A DNA stretch of 64,000 nucleotides from Leucobacter sp. Ag1 (GTDB lineage: Bacteria > Actinomycetota > Actinomycetes > Actinomycetales > Microbacteriaceae): the NCBI RefSeq assembly GCF_000980875.1, contig NZ_LAYO01000106.1:42135-106134 (forward strand), read 5' to 3'. Below are positions 51,164 through 61,629 of this stretch, in pieces. Position 1 is the stretch's first letter; each line of letters opens with the position of its first letter. A model generated the notes under the pieces. That model did no database searches. It was not told where the DNA came from and worked only from the letters and a program-made list of their open reading frames with translations. Both the position numbers and the translations under genes were made by a program.

Positions 51164-52543
51164 ATGAACTCGAACGACTGCGTTCTCGCCGCGACCGGAA
51201 CCAGCCTCCCGCTCGGGCCGATCCTGCTGATCGCCGCACTCCTGCTCGTGGTGGGCGCCATCGTGCTGCTCGCGGTCTCGAAGCGCACCCGCGCCGCGCT
51301 CGCGACGCTCGCGGTCGGCGCGCTCCTCGTCGGGGCCCTGGGAATGCCGGCCGACCCCGCGCAGGCCGCGAGCGGTTCGGATTCCTGTGCGAAGCCGACG
51401 CCGACCACGCCGATCGACCCGGATCCCAAGCCGACGCCGCCCCCGGCCCCGACCCCGACGAAGAAGTTCCCCGACCTCGCGGCTTCCACCGTGTTCCCGA
51501 AGGGGGAGCTGGCGGTCGGATCCGAGGGGTCGATCGTGTACACGGTGCGCAACGCGGGAGCCGCGGCCACGACGGCGCCGATCGATGCGACCATCGCGCT
51601 CGCCCCCATGTCTCCGTTCGCGCTCGTGTTCGATCATGCGACGACCAGCGCGACCGTCGACGGCAGCACGATCACCGTGAGCAATCCGACGGTCTCGGTG
51701 ACCGGCACCGGCACCGCGACCAACCCGTTCGAACTGCGCATCGGCGCGGTCCTCGAGCCCGGAGACTCGGTCTCCGTGGCCATCGGGATCCGGGTACCGA
51801 AGGGTGCCGCAGGCGCGTCCGGATCGGCCGATCTCTTCATCACGAAGGGTACGGGCGGTGGCGAGCGCCCGGCGACGAACAACCTTGCGACGGCGCTGCT
51901 GCGCGCGGCCCAGGCTGCGCAGGGCTGCACGGCGATCAATGACAAGTCCGCGACGGCCGATACCGACGGTGACGGCGTCGTCGACGCCTGCGACCTCGAC
52001 TCCGACAACGACGGGATCCTCGATAGCGAGGAGGACCTCGACCGCAACGGCAAGTTCCTCGACGACGATACCGAGGGCGACATCCTGGTGACGCCGGTGC
52101 TCGGCGACGGCGTGTCCGCCACCTTCGATCTCGACTCCGACAACGACGGGATCCTCGACCTGATGGAGGGGCGTCCGTTCACGCGGGCGCAGATCGATGC
52201 GTTCGACGCCGATCGCAACGGCGTGTTCGACGCGGGCCAGGCGTTCGGTGCGAACGGGCTGCTGGATGCGCTCGAGACCGCCCCCGATTCCGGAGTGCTG
52301 AAGCCCGAGTTCGTGTCGATCCGCAATACCGACGGAGATGACAAGCCCGACTTCGTGGATCTCACGAGCAACGGGACCGATCTGGACCTCTACGCGATCG
52401 GACGGTCCGATCTGGATCTCCTCGGCGGCGGGTTCGTCTCGGTCGGGGTCGACGCGGATCGCGACGGCATCCAGATCGGGGTCGACACGGACCTCATCGT
52501 CCGGGGTGCTCCGGCGTCGCCGTACTCGCCCTATTCGAGCTGA
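51164..52543 (+). CDS. surface protein with TSP3-like Ca-binding repeats and N-terminal LAATG-TM module
   Basis: A 459-residue protein. The N-terminus is MNSNDCVLAATG, a helix (GPILLIAALLLVVGAIVLLA) and SKRTRA, then a second helix ending ADPAQAAS (signal-peptidase site). A Pro/Thr-rich stretch (about 80-100) leads into a DUF11-like beta domain (GSIVYTVRNAGAAATTAPID, LEPGDSVSVAIGIRVP) and then DxDxDGxxD repeats: DTDGDGVVDACDLDSDNDG, DSDNDGILDLMEG and more to the C-terminus, which resemble thrombospondin type-3 calcium sites. There is no C-terminal sorting signal. CGGAGCCCGCAC before the ATG supports this start. It overlaps the convergent YibE/F gene by 13 bases. Confidence 0.82.
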   Translation: MNSNDCVLAATGTSLPLGPILLIAALLLVVGAIVLLAVSKRTRAALATLAVGALLVGALGMPADPAQAASGSDSCAKPTPTTPIDPDPKPTPPPAPTPTKKFPDLAASTVFPKGELAVGSEGSIVYTVRNAGAAATTAPIDATIALAPMSPFALVFDHATTSATVDGSTITVSNPTVSVTGTGTATNPFELRIGAVLEPGDSVSVAIGIRVPKGAAGASGSADLFITKGTGGGERPATNNLATALLRAAQAAQGCTAINDKSATADTDGDGVVDACDLDSDNDGILDSEEDLDRNGKFLDDDTEGDILVTPVLGDGVSATFDLDSDNDGILDLMEGRPFTRAQIDAFDADRNGVFDAGQAFGANGLLDALETAPDSGVLKPEFVSIRNTDGDDKPDFVDLTSNGTDLDLYAIGRSDLDLLGGGFVSVGVDADRDGIQIGVDTDLIVRGAPASPYSPYSS

Positions 52544-53820
52544 GCCGCCGTCTCAGTTCCGGTCTCGACCGGCGGCAGGAACGCCGCCGCGATCCAGGTG
52601 GTGATCGGCATCGCGAGCACGAGGCCGATGCTGCCGCAGAGGGTGCGCACGATCTCGGTCACCAGGTCATCGCCGGTCAGCGTCGAGAGCAGCGGCCGGT
52701 CGGTCAGGGCGAGCAGGATCAGGACCCCGAGGGATGCGCCGGCGTAGGCGAACACGATCGTGTAGACGGTCGAGGCGATGTGGTCGCGGCCGATGCGCAT
52801 CGCCCGCTTCGCGATCTCGCCGCGTCCGAGGTGCGGGGCCGCCGCGCGCAGCTCCCAGACCGCGGAGGCCTGGGTGATGGTGACGTCGTTCAGCACCCCG
52901 AGCCCGGCGATGATGATCGCGCAGGTCAGCATGCCCCGGAAGTCGATGCTCCCGGCGACGCCCGAGAGCCGCGCCGCGGCCTCGTCGCCGAGCCCGCTGA
53001 GCCGCGTCGCGTGCACCGCGAGGGTCGAGATCCCCGCGGTGATGAGGATCCCGCACAGCGTCCCGACGAGCGCGGCCGTGGTGCGCAGGTTGGGGCCGTG
53101 CACCGGGTAGAGGATGATGAACACGATCGCGAAGGAGCCGACGATGCCCACCAGCGCACCGGGTGCACCGGTCACGATGGCGGGCAGGACGAAGGCGAGG
53201 ATCACGCCCCCGCTGAGCGCGAGCGCCCCGAGGGCGAGCAGGCCGCGCAGGCGCCCGACGGCGAGCAGCACCACGAGGAACAGTGCCGAGAGCACGACGA
53301 GGGCGAGTCCGCGATGGATCCCCGAGATGCTGTAGCTGTAACGCTCGGACGCCGCTCCGTCGGAGGCGCGCGGGTCACCCGCGGGCGGTTCCGCGCGCGG
53401 CGCCCCGAGCAGCTCGACGGTGTCGCGCGGTTGGAGCCCCGACGATGCGAGCGAGCCGCGGGCCGGGACGTCGATCACCCGGCCGGTGTCCGGCCCGGAG
53501 GTGATGCCGATCCCGATCGTGAGGCAGGAGCGGTCGGGATCGGCCCCGGATGTCGCGGCACCGGTCCGCGGCTGCGTCCCGTCGCCGCAGCCGGTGTCGA
53601 CGCTGACGACCTCGCCCTCGACGAAGATGGTGCCCGGCCCCGCGAACGGCACCCGCTCGATCACCTTGGCCGCTTCGCCCGCGTTCGGCCAGAGCAGCGC
53701 GAGTCCGAGGCCGGTGAGGAGCGCCACCGCGAGCAGCAGCGGGAGCGCGACCCGGACGGCGGTGCGGGAGTGCTCGAGACCCGTCGGCGGTCGTCCGTGG
53801 CCGTGCGCGTGCTTGTCCAT
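52531..53820 (-). CDS. YibE/F-family membrane protein
   Basis: A 429-residue protein from ATG 53820. The N-terminus is His-rich (MDKHAHGHG). A first helix (VALPLLLAVALLTGLGLALL) is followed by an exposed beta domain, then seven or so helices. GLALVVLSALFLVVLLAVGR, ALSGGVILAFVLPAIVTGAP and AIIIAGLGVLNDVTITQASA are typical of YibE/F. The family's function is not established. An upstream ATG at 53832 would run through the operator, so 53820 is preferred. A Fur-type dyad covers the start, suggesting metal-dependent repression and, with the His-rich tip, a role in metal handling. Confidence 0.88.
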   Translation of the reverse strand: MDKHAHGHGRPPTGLEHSRTAVRVALPLLLAVALLTGLGLALLWPNAGEAAKVIERVPFAGPGTIFVEGEVVSVDTGCGDGTQPRTGAATSGADPDRSCLTIGIGITSGPDTGRVIDVPARGSLASSGLQPRDTVELLGAPRAEPPAGDPRASDGAASERYSYSISGIHRGLALVVLSALFLVVLLAVGRLRGLLALGALALSGGVILAFVLPAIVTGAPGALVGIVGSFAIVFIILYPVHGPNLRTTAALVGTLCGILITAGISTLAVHATRLSGLGDEAAARLSGVAGSIDFRGMLTCAIIIAGLGVLNDVTITQASAVWELRAAAPHLGRGEIAKRAMRIGRDHIASTVYTIVFAYAGASLGVLILLALTDRPLLSTLTGDDLVTEIVRTLCGSIGLVLAMPITTWIAAAFLPPVETGTETAAQLE

Positions 53821-53838
53821 AATGATTCTCATTATGGA
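53816..53838 (-). promoter_or_regulatory. Fur-family operator at the YibE/F gene
   Basis: TCCATAATGA-TTC-TCATTATGGA is a perfect 10-3-10 dyad. CATAATGAGAATCATTATG on the gene strand matches 16 of 19 positions of the classical Fur box and shares TGAGAATCATT with the box at 33747. It overlaps a CATAAT -10-like hexamer and the start codon. Confidence 0.82.
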
Positions 53839-53866
53839 CTATGTCGGTGCTCCGACGCGGACGCCC

Positions 53867-54571
53867 CTACGCGGCGGTGCCGCCCCCGTCGAGCCGCAGC
53901 CGGTACCCCATGCCGGCCTCGGTGAGCAGGTAGCGCGGACGGGCGGGATCCGGCTCGAGCTTCTTGCGCAGCTGCGAGAGGTAGAGCCGCAGATAGCCGG
54001 TGTCGGTGACGTGCTCCGAGCCCCAGATGCTCGTGAGCAGCAGGTGCCGGGTCACCAGACGGCCCTCGTTGCGCACGAGGAGCTCGAGCACCTGCCACTC
54101 GGTCGGGGTGAGCCGGACCGTCTGCGCCGCGCCGTCGACGGCACGGGTCACGGTGCGCGCGGCGAGGTCCACCGTCGTGTCGCCGAACGAGACCACCGGG
54201 GTCTGCTCGGGCTGCGCGCGGCGCCGGGTGAGCGCGCGCACCCGAGCGAGCAGCTCGTCGATCGAGAACGGTTTCGTCACGTAGTCGTCGGCCCCGGCGT
54301 CGAGCGCCTCGACCTTGTCGCCGGCGTCGGTGCGCCCCGAGACGACGAGGATCGGCACCTCCGACCAGCCGCGGATCGCCTGGATCACCTCGACCCCGTC
54401 GAGGTTCGGCATGCCGAGGTCGAGCAGCACGAGGTCGGGCCGGTGATCGACCGCGGCCCCGATCGCCTCCGCGCCGTCGGCGGCGACGGCGACGTCGTAG
54501 CCCTTGGCGGTCAGCGTGATCCGCAGCGCGCGGAGGATCTGCGGGTCGTCGTCGGCGATCAGGATCCTCAT
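53867..54571 (-). CDS. kdpE: response regulator KdpE
   Basis: A 234-residue OmpR-type regulator. The receiver domain is MRILIADDDPQILRALRITL with Asp in LVLLDLGMPNLDG and Lys in DDYVTKPFSIDELLARV. The C-terminal winged helix has LTPTEWQVLELLVRNEGRLV and YLRLYLSQLRKKLEPDPARP with GMGYRL. Position after kdpD (four-base overlap) makes it KdpE, the activator of the kdp operon under K+ limitation or osmotic stress. Confidence 0.95.
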   Translation of the reverse strand: MRILIADDDPQILRALRITLTAKGYDVAVAADGAEAIGAAVDHRPDLVLLDLGMPNLDGVEVIQAIRGWSEVPILVVSGRTDAGDKVEALDAGADDYVTKPFSIDELLARVRALTRRRAQPEQTPVVSFGDTTVDLAARTVTRAVDGAAQTVRLTPTEWQVLELLVRNEGRLVTRHLLLTSIWGSEHVTDTGYLRLYLSQLRKKLEPDPARPRYLLTEAGMGYRLRLDGGGTAA

Positions 54572-57069
54572 CGGGCCTCCTCGGTCGGCTGGTCGGTCAG
54601 GCGGGGCAGCGAGACCACCATGGTGAGTCCGCCGCCCGGGGTGTCCTCGGGTTCCAGCGTGCCGCCCATACCCTCGGTGAACCCCTTGGACAGCGCGAGC
54701 CCGAGCCCGAGCCCCGTCGAGTTGTCGGTGTCGCCCAGACGCTGGAACGGCACGAAGACGTCGTCGCGGCGCTCTTCCGGAATCCCTGGCCCCTGGTCGA
54801 CGATCCGGATCTCCACCGTATCGGCGAAGCTGCTGGTGGTCACCCGCACCGGGGTGCGGGCGGGGGCGTAGCGCGCGGCGTTCGCGAGCAGGTTCACGAC
54901 GACGCGTTGCAGCAGCACGGGATCCGCGAGCACCTGCGGCGCGTCCGGATCAAGGTCGAGCTCGACGTCCGACGGGCCGAGACCGAGCTCGTCGAGCGCG
55001 GGCGCGATCACGTCGACCGGGTCGACGGGGATCGGCGCGATGGCGAGCACCCCGGCCTGCAGCCGGCTGACGTCGAGCAGGTCGGTCACGAGCGCGGCGA
55101 GCGATCCGAGGCTCTCGTCGGCGGTCTCGAGCAGTTCGGCGCGATCCTCGGGGCTCAGTGCCGATCCCGCTGCGCGGAGCCCGCCGACGGCGGCCGTCGC
55201 CGCCGCCAGCGGGCGGCGCAGGTCGTGGCTGAGCGCCGAGAGCAGGGCGCCGCGCACGCGGTCGGAGGCGGCGATCGGGACGATCTCGCTCGCGACCTCG
55301 GTGAGCTCGCGCACCTCGAGCGCGGCCTCGAGCTGCGCGGCGAGCACGGTCAGAAGCCGATGCTCCGAGGCGGCGGGCTCGGGACCGTCGAGCTCGAAGC
55401 GCGCAGTCGGTCCGACGGGCAGGCTGACGGTCGCGGGGCCGGCGACCGGGATCCCGGAGGAGGCGATGAGCACGTCTCCGTCGCGCAGCTGTGCACCCGT
55501 TCGGGCGAACGCCTCGCGCGCGCGATCCACGATCGCCTGCACCGCGTCCTGCCCGCGGATCACGCTGCCCGCGACGGTCTGGATCAGTTCGGATTCGGCG
55601 GCGGATCGGCGCGCGGCCCGGCTGCGCCGTGCGGCACGATCGACGACGATGCTGACGAGCACCGCGATGATCACGTAGAGCAGCAGGGCGAGCATGTGCA
55701 GCGGGTCGGCGATGGAGACCGTGTAGAGCGGCTGGATGAAGAAGTAGTCGAGCGTGAGCCCCGACAGCACGGCGGCGAACAGCGCCGGCCAGATGCCGCC
55801 GACGATCGCGACCACGACGACGAGCAGCTGGTAGCTGAGCACGTCGCTCGTGATCGACTCGGGGCTGCGGGTGAGGCTCAGCGCCCAGGTGAGCAGCGGT
55901 CCTCCGGTGAGCGCGACGACGAGGCCGGTGATCCGCCGTTTCGCGGTGAGCGCCCCGCCCCTGCGGGGGAGCGTGCGGCGGCGGCCCGCCGCGGAGTGCG
56001 TGACGATGTGCACGTCGATGTCGCCCGACTCGCGGATCACGGTCGCACCGATCCCCGGCCCGGTGAGCGCCGCGGCGAGGCGGCCTCGGCGGCTGACCCC
56101 GAGCACGAGCTGCGTCGCGTCGACCGAGCGGGCGAAGTCGACGAGCGCCGTCGGCACGTCGTCGCCGACGACCTGGTGGTAGGTACCGCCCAGTTGCTCG
56201 GCGAGGGCGCGCAGCTGCACGAGCTCGCCCGGCTGCGACCCCGCGAGGCCGTCCTGCGCCGTGACGTGCACGGCGATCAGCTCGCCGCCCGAGGATCGCG
56301 CCGCGATCCGGGCGCCGCGCCGCAGCAGCGTCTCGCCCTCCGGCCCGCCGGTGAGCGTGACGACCACGCGTTCGCGGGTCTCCCAGGTGCGCTCGATCCC
56401 GTGCTGGGCGCGGTAGTCGCGCAGGGCCTGATCCACCTCGTCGGCGAGCCAGAGCAGCGCGAGCTCGCGCAGCGCGGTGAGGTTGCCGAGACGGAAGTAG
56501 TTCGACAGGGCTGCGTCGATGCGCTCCGCCGGGTACACGAGGCCGCCCGAGAGCCGGTCGCGCAGGGCCTGCGGGGCGAGGTCGACCACTTCGACCTGGT
56601 GGGCGCCGCGCAGGATCTCGTCGGGGATCGTCTCGCGCTGCGCCGCTCCGGTGATCTGCTCGACCACGTCGGTGAGGGAGGCGATGTGCTGGATGTTGAC
56701 CGTCGAGATCACGTCGATGCCCGCGTCGAGCAGTTCGGCGACGTCCCCCCACCGCTTCGCGTTGCGGGACCCGGGGGCGTTCGTGTGCGCGAGCTCATCG
56801 ACGAGCGCGACGTCGGGCCGGCGCTCGATCACGGCGTCGAGGTCCATCTCGGACAGGGAGACCCCGCGGTGCTCGACCTGGCGCAGCGGTACGCGGGGCA
56901 GCCCCGCTGTCATGCGAGCCGTCGCCGCGCGACCGTGGGTCTCGACCACGGCGATCACGACGTCGCGGCCCTCCGCCGAGAGCCTGACGCCCTCCTCGAG
57001 CATGGCGTACGTCTTGCCGACGCCGGGGGCGGCGCCGAGGAGCACGCGGAGCCGTCCCCGTCCGGTCAT
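54568..57069 (-). CDS. kdpD: sensor histidine kinase KdpD
   Basis: An 833-residue KdpD. The N-terminal KdpD domain has Walker A GAAPGVGKTYAMLEEG, then VIERRPDVALVDELAHTNAP and a USP-like domain (VVVTLTGGPEGETLLRRGAR). Four helices (about 405-500) are followed by a GAF-like region, HisKA with ALSHDLRRPLAAATAAVGGL (phospho-His) and HATPase with NLLANAARYAPARTPV, DQGPGIPEERRDDVF and GLGLGLALSKGF. It senses K+ status and phosphorylates KdpE. It starts five bases after the kdpC stop. Confidence 0.96.
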   Translation of the reverse strand: MTGRGRLRVLLGAAPGVGKTYAMLEEGVRLSAEGRDVVIAVVETHGRAATARMTAGLPRVPLRQVEHRGVSLSEMDLDAVIERRPDVALVDELAHTNAPGSRNAKRWGDVAELLDAGIDVISTVNIQHIASLTDVVEQITGAAQRETIPDEILRGAHQVEVVDLAPQALRDRLSGGLVYPAERIDAALSNYFRLGNLTALRELALLWLADEVDQALRDYRAQHGIERTWETRERVVVTLTGGPEGETLLRRGARIAARSSGGELIAVHVTAQDGLAGSQPGELVQLRALAEQLGGTYHQVVGDDVPTALVDFARSVDATQLVLGVSRRGRLAAALTGPGIGATVIRESGDIDVHIVTHSAAGRRRTLPRRGGALTAKRRITGLVVALTGGPLLTWALSLTRSPESITSDVLSYQLLVVVVAIVGGIWPALFAAVLSGLTLDYFFIQPLYTVSIADPLHMLALLLYVIIAVLVSIVVDRAARRSRAARRSAAESELIQTVAGSVIRGQDAVQAIVDRAREAFARTGAQLRDGDVLIASSGIPVAGPATVSLPVGPTARFELDGPEPAASEHRLLTVLAAQLEAALEVRELTEVASEIVPIAASDRVRGALLSALSHDLRRPLAAATAAVGGLRAAGSALSPEDRAELLETADESLGSLAALVTDLLDVSRLQAGVLAIAPIPVDPVDVIAPALDELGLGPSDVELDLDPDAPQVLADPVLLQRVVVNLLANAARYAPARTPVRVTTSSFADTVEIRIVDQGPGIPEERRDDVFVPFQRLGDTDNSTGLGLGLALSKGFTEGMGGTLEPEDTPGGGLTMVVSLPRLTDQPTEEAR

Positions 57070-57073
57070 GCTG

Positions 57074-57688
57074 CTATCCCTTCGCCGAATCCAACGCTAG
57101 GTTCAGCGCGAGCACGTCGACCACAGGCTCGCCGATGAAGCCGAGCGCGCGGTCCTTGGTGTGCGCGGCCACGAGCGTGCGCACGCGCTCGGGAGAGAGA
57201 CCGCGCTCGCGGGCGACGCGATCCACCTGGATCGCGGCGTACGCGGGGCTGATCTGCGGATCGAGGCCGGATGCGGAGGCCGTGACGGCATCGGCCGGCA
57301 CCGCGCTCTCGGCGACCCCGTTGAACGCGGCGACCTGCGCCTTGCGCTCACGGATCGCGGTGACGAGGTCCGGGTTCGACGGGCCGAGGTTCGAACCCGA
57401 CGACGCCCGGCCGTCGTAGCCGTCGCCCGCGGCCGAGGGGCGGGGCTGGAAGTACTGCGGCAGCGGCGCGCCCTTCGCGTCCGAGAAGGACTGCGCGACG
57501 AGCGCCGAGCCGACGACCCGGCCGCCGGCGTCGCGCACGAGCGAGCCGTTCGCCTGCGCGGGCAGCGCGATCTGGCCGATGCCGGTGACGACGAGCGGGT
57601 AGGCGATGCCGAGCACGATCGTGCAGACCAGCATGGCCCGGATCGCGACCCAGGCCGTGCGGCCGGTGGTGCGGGATGAGACGTTCAT
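57074..57688 (-). CDS. kdpC: potassium-transporting ATPase subunit C
   Basis: A 204-residue KdpC. One N-terminal helix (AMLVCTIVLGIAYPLVVTGI) anchors the protein. Conserved stretches are FQPRPSAAGDGYDGRASSGS and NLGPSNPDLVTAIRERKAQV, then AVTASASGLDPQISPAYAAI and the C-terminal GFIGEPVVDVLALNLAL. It supports ATP binding by KdpB in the high-affinity K+ pump. It lies 31 bases after kdpB. Confidence 0.96.
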   Translation of the reverse strand: MNVSSRTTGRTAWVAIRAMLVCTIVLGIAYPLVVTGIGQIALPAQANGSLVRDAGGRVVGSALVAQSFSDAKGAPLPQYFQPRPSAAGDGYDGRASSGSNLGPSNPDLVTAIRERKAQVAAFNGVAESAVPADAVTASASGLDPQISPAYAAIQVDRVARERGLSPERVRTLVAAHTKDRALGFIGEPVVDVLALNLALDSAKG

Positions 57689-57719
57689 TCGATGGCTCCT
57701 AGGTCGAGGGGGTCGGGGA

Positions 57720-59867
57720 TCAGAATCCGGGGATCAGGCGGACGACGAGGTCGATCAGCCAGATCCCGATGAAGGGCGCGACCACGCCGCCGAGACCGTA
57801 GATCAGCAGGTTGCGGCCGAGCGTCTGCGAGGCGCTCAGCGGCCGGTAGCGCACGCCGCGGAGCGCGAGCGGTACGAGCAGCACGATCACGATCGCGTTG
57901 AACACGATCGCCGAGAGCACCGCCGAGGCGGGGGAGTGCAGGCCCATGATGTTCAGCGCGGAGAGGCCCGGGAACACCCCCGTGAACATCGCGGGCACGA
58001 TCGCGAAGTACTTCGCGACGTCGTTGGCGATCGAGAAGGTGGTGAGCGCGCCGCGGGTGATGAGCAGCTGCTTGCCGATGCGGACGATGTCGATGAGCTT
58101 GGTCGGATCGGAGTCGAGGTCGACCATGTTGCCGGCCTCCTTCGCGGCCGAGGTGCCCGAGTTCATCGCCACGCCCACGTCCGCCTGCGCGAGCGCGGGG
58201 GCGTCGTTGGTGCCGTCGCCCGTCATCGCCACCATGCGGCCGCCGGCCTGCTCCTTCCGGATGTACGCCAGCTTGTCCTCGGGAGTGGCCTCGGCGATGA
58301 AGTCGTCGACCCCGGCCTCGCTGGCGATGGCCGCGGCGGTGAGCGGATTGTCGCCCGTCACCATGACCGTGCGGATGCCCATCGCGCGGAGCTCGCCGAA
58401 GCGCTCGGTGAGCCCCTCCTTCACCACGTCCTTCAGATGGATCACGCCGAGCAGACGGCTGGAGCCGCCCGCGTCGCGCACCGCCACGACGAGCGGGGTG
58501 CCGCCGCTGCGGGAGATCCCCTCGACGATCCCGTCGAGCTCGGCGCGCAGCTTGCCGGCCGCGGGCGACCCCTCGGCCTCGAGCCAGGCCGCGACCGCGC
58601 TGCCCGCGCCCTTCCGGATCATGCCGCCGTCGGGCAGGTCGAGCCCCGACATGCGCGTCTGCGCGGTGAACGGCACGACCTCGCCGACGCCGGCCGCGTC
58701 GGGCCGTTCGCCCGACCGCTCCGCGAGCTCGACGATCGACTGCCCCTCCGGGGTGGGATCCGCGAGCGACGACAGGGCCGCGGCCCGGACGAGCTCCCGC
58801 TCGTCGACACCGCTCAGCGGCACGAACGCCGACGCGCGACGGTTGCCGTACGTGATGGTGCCGGTCTTGTCGAGCAGCAGCGTCGTCACGTCGCCCGCGG
58901 CCTCGACGGCCCGGCCCGACATGGCGAGCACGTTGCGCTGCACCAGGCGGTCCATGCCAGCGATGCCGATCGCCGAGAGCAGTGCGCCGATGGTCGTCGG
59001 GATCAGGCAGACCAGCAGGGCGACGAGCACGGTCAGGCTCACGGGGCTCGCCGCGTAGGAGGCGATCGGGTTCAGCGTCAGCACGACCACCACGAAGATG
59101 ATCGACAGCGCCGCGAGCAGGATCGACAGCGCGATCTCGTTGGGGGTGCGCTGCCGGGCGGCCCCCTCGACGAGGGCGATCATCCGGTCGACGAAGGTCT
59201 CGCCCGGCTTCGAGGTGACGCGCACCACGATCCGGTCGGAGAGCACCCGGGTGCCGCCCGTGACCGCGCTGCGATCGCCGCCGGACTCCCGGATCACGGG
59301 GGCCGACTCGCCGGTGATCGCCGACTCGTCGACCGACGCGATGCCGTGGATCACATCGCCGTCGCCCGGGATCAGCTCGCCCGCGGTCACGATCACCGCG
59401 TCGCCGAGCCGCAGCTCGGAGGAGGGGACCTCCGCCGTCGCCGCGCGCTCGGCGCCGGGATCGGCGTCGGCGTCGTACGACTCGACGCGGTGCGCGACCG
59501 TGCTGGTGCGCGTGCGGCGCAGGGTCTCGGCCTGGGCCTTGCCGCGGCCCTCGGCGATCGACTCGGCGAGGTTCGCGAACAGCACGGTCAGCCACAGCCA
59601 GATCGCGATCGCCCAGGTGAACGGTGCGGGCACCGCGCTGCCGCCCGAGGCGGCGGGCCCGCCGAGGAACGGCTCGGCGATGGCGAGCACCGTGGTGAGC
59701 GCCGCCCCCAGCCAGACCACGAACATGACGGGATTGCGCCACTGCTGGCGCGGATCCAGCTTGCGCACCGCGCCGGGGAGCGCCGTGCGGAACTGCGCGG
59801 GTGAGAGCCCGGTGCGCGTGCGCCGGACGGCGACGGCTTCCGGAGCGTGCTGCGTGGAAACGGACAT
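57720..59867 (-). CDS. kdpB: potassium-transporting ATPase ATP-binding subunit B
   Basis: A 715-residue P-type ATPase. The phosphorylation motif [17 protein letters not shown], the TGES-like [25 protein letters not shown] and the hinge [20 protein letters not shown] are all present. It lacks metal-binding N-terminal domains and matches KdpB rather than Cu or Zn pumps. It hydrolyses ATP to drive K+ uptake through KdpA. ATG 59867 is two bases after the kdpA stop. Confidence 0.97.
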   Translation of the reverse strand: MSVSTQHAPEAVAVRRTRTGLSPAQFRTALPGAVRKLDPRQQWRNPVMFVVWLGAALTTVLAIAEPFLGGPAASGGSAVPAPFTWAIAIWLWLTVLFANLAESIAEGRGKAQAETLRRTRTSTVAHRVESYDADADPGAERAATAEVPSSELRLGDAVIVTAGELIPGDGDVIHGIASVDESAITGESAPVIRESGGDRSAVTGGTRVLSDRIVVRVTSKPGETFVDRMIALVEGAARQRTPNEIALSILLAALSIIFVVVVLTLNPIASYAASPVSLTVLVALLVCLIPTTIGALLSAIGIAGMDRLVQRNVLAMSGRAVEAAGDVTTLLLDKTGTITYGNRRASAFVPLSGVDERELVRAAALSSLADPTPEGQSIVELAERSGERPDAAGVGEVVPFTAQTRMSGLDLPDGGMIRKGAGSAVAAWLEAEGSPAAGKLRAELDGIVEGISRSGGTPLVVAVRDAGGSSRLLGVIHLKDVVKEGLTERFGELRAMGIRTVMVTGDNPLTAAAIASEAGVDDFIAEATPEDKLAYIRKEQAGGRMVAMTGDGTNDAPALAQADVGVAMNSGTSAAKEAGNMVDLDSDPTKLIDIVRIGKQLLITRGALTTFSIANDVAKYFAIVPAMFTGVFPGLSALNIMGLHSPASAVLSAIVFNAIVIVLLVPLALRGVRYRPLSASQTLGRNLLIYGLGGVVAPFIGIWLIDLVVRLIPGF

Positions 59868-59869
59868 GG

Positions 59870-61543
59870 CTATCGAAGCCCTTCTGCCAGGGGACCCAGC
59901 GTGAGAACGGGGAAGAACGTGAGTGCCGTGACGAGCACGGTGACGGAGGCGAGCATGCCGACGAACAGCGGGCGGTGGGTCGGCAGCGTTCCGGCGGTGG
60001 CCGGGATCCGATCCTGCGCGGCGAAGGAGCCGGCGAGCGCGAGCACGAGCGCGATCGGGATGAACCGGCCGAGCAGGATCGCGGTGCCGAGCGCCCAGTC
60101 GAGCCACGGCGTGCTCGCGGTGAGCCCCGCGAACGCCGAGCCGTTGTTGTTCGCGGCGGACGTGAAGGCGTAGAGCACCTCGGACGTGCCGTGCACGCCG
60201 TGGTTCAGGATCGACGTGCCGGTGACGCTGTCGCGCACCCCGGGGATCGCGAAGCTCAGCGCGGTGCCCGCGAGCACGAGCGTCGGCGAGATGAGGATGT
60301 AGAGGCTCGCGAGCTTGATCTCGCGCGGTCCGATCTTCTTGCCGAGGTACTCGGGCGTGCGGCCGATCAGCAGACCGGCCACGAACACCGCGATGATCGC
60401 GAGCACCAGGATCCCGTAGAGGCCCGACCCGACGCCGCCGGGGGAGACCTCGCCGAGCATCATGTTCAGCATCGGCAGCATGCCGCCGAGCGCCGTGTAC
60501 GAGTCGTGCATCGAGTTCACCGCGCCCGTCGAGGTGCCCGTGCTCGTCGTGGCGAACAGCGTGGACCCGATGATCCCGAAGCGCTGCTCCTTGCCCTCCA
60601 TCGCGCCGCCCGCGAGCTGCGGGGCGGGGCCGTTGCCGCCGGCCTCGAGCATCAGCAGGATCGCGAAGGACGCCGTGAAGAGGAGCGCCATGACGGCGAG
60701 CACCGCGTTGCCCTGGCGGGTGTCGCCCACCATGCGGCCGAAGGTGCGGGTCAGCGCGAACGGGATCATCAGCATGAGCACGATCTCGAACAGGTTGGTC
60801 CACCCGGTCGGGTTCTCGAACGGGTGCGCCGAGTTCGCGTTGAAGAAGCCGCCGCCGTTGGTGCCGAGCAGCTTGATCGCCTCCTGCGACGCGACCGGAC
60901 CGCCCGGGATGCTCTGCGTCGCACCGGCGAGCGTGCGCACCTCGGTGAAGCCCGCGAAGTTCTGGATCACGCCGCCGACGAGCAGCACGAGGGCCGCGAC
61001 GAAGGCGATGGGCAGCAGCACGCGCACGAGGCCGCGCACCAGGTCGACCCAGAAGTTGCCGATCGTGCCGCTGCGGCGGGCCGCGAGGCCGCGCACCAGG
61101 GCGATCGCGACCGCCATGCCGACGGCCGCCGAGGTGAAGTTCTGCACGGCCAGGCCGGCCATCTGCACGGCGTAGCCGAGCGTGCTCTCCGGGGCGTACG
61201 ACTGCCAGTTCGTGTTGCCCACGAACGAGGCCGCCGTGTTGAACGCCAGGTGCTCGGACGGCGCCGGCAGGCCGAGCGCCTGCGGGAGCAGCGGCTGCAG
61301 CCGCTGCATGCCGTAGAGCAGCAGCAGGCCGACGAGCGAGAACAGCAGCACGCTGCGCAGGTACGCCTGCCAGGTCTGCTCGGAACGGGAATCGACCCCG
61401 AGCAGCCGGTAGGCCCCGCGCTCGACGCGCCAGTCCTTCTTCGAGGTGTAGACCCAGGCGAGATAGTCGCCCAGGGGGCGCACGAGCGCGCCGACGACGA
61501 GCGCGACCGTGGCGAACGAGAGGAGCGCGAACCACCAGGCCAT
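59870..61543 (-). CDS. kdpA: potassium-transporting ATPase subunit A
   Basis: A 557-residue K+ channel-like subunit with ten helices. The selectivity-loop regions are recognisable: [60 protein letters not shown] and [20 protein letters not shown]. It selects and conducts K+ in the Kdp complex. Its ATG overlaps the kdpF stop by one base. Confidence 0.97.
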   Translation of the reverse strand: MAWWFALLSFATVALVVGALVRPLGDYLAWVYTSKKDWRVERGAYRLLGVDSRSEQTWQAYLRSVLLFSLVGLLLLYGMQRLQPLLPQALGLPAPSEHLAFNTAASFVGNTNWQSYAPESTLGYAVQMAGLAVQNFTSAAVGMAVAIALVRGLAARRSGTIGNFWVDLVRGLVRVLLPIAFVAALVLLVGGVIQNFAGFTEVRTLAGATQSIPGGPVASQEAIKLLGTNGGGFFNANSAHPFENPTGWTNLFEIVLMLMIPFALTRTFGRMVGDTRQGNAVLAVMALLFTASFAILLMLEAGGNGPAPQLAGGAMEGKEQRFGIIGSTLFATTSTGTSTGAVNSMHDSYTALGGMLPMLNMMLGEVSPGGVGSGLYGILVLAIIAVFVAGLLIGRTPEYLGKKIGPREIKLASLYILISPTLVLAGTALSFAIPGVRDSVTGTSILNHGVHGTSEVLYAFTSAANNNGSAFAGLTASTPWLDWALGTAILLGRFIPIALVLALAGSFAAQDRIPATAGTLPTHRPLFVGMLASVTVLVTALTFFPVLTLGPLAEGLR

Positions 61544-61629
61544 CAGAAACGCTCCGGCTTCACGAGCGCGACCACGAGCATCACGAGCACCGCGATGCCG
61601 AGGACCGCGCCGACGATCTCGAAGACCAT
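61543..61629 (-). CDS. kdpF: potassium-transporting ATPase subunit F
   Basis: A 28-residue single-helix peptide: [20 protein letters not shown] then ALVKPERF. The KPERF ending is the hallmark of KdpF, a stabilising subunit of the Kdp pump. TGATG links its stop to the kdpA start, and another TGATG links the previous ORF to its start. Confidence 0.92.
   Translation of the reverse strand: MVFEIVGAVLGIAVLVMLVVALVKPERF

Noticed and set aside
57720..61535. 1271-codon minus-strand frame across kdpA and kdpB
   Set aside because: Only the last 715 codons are KdpB. The upstream part is kdpA read out of frame.
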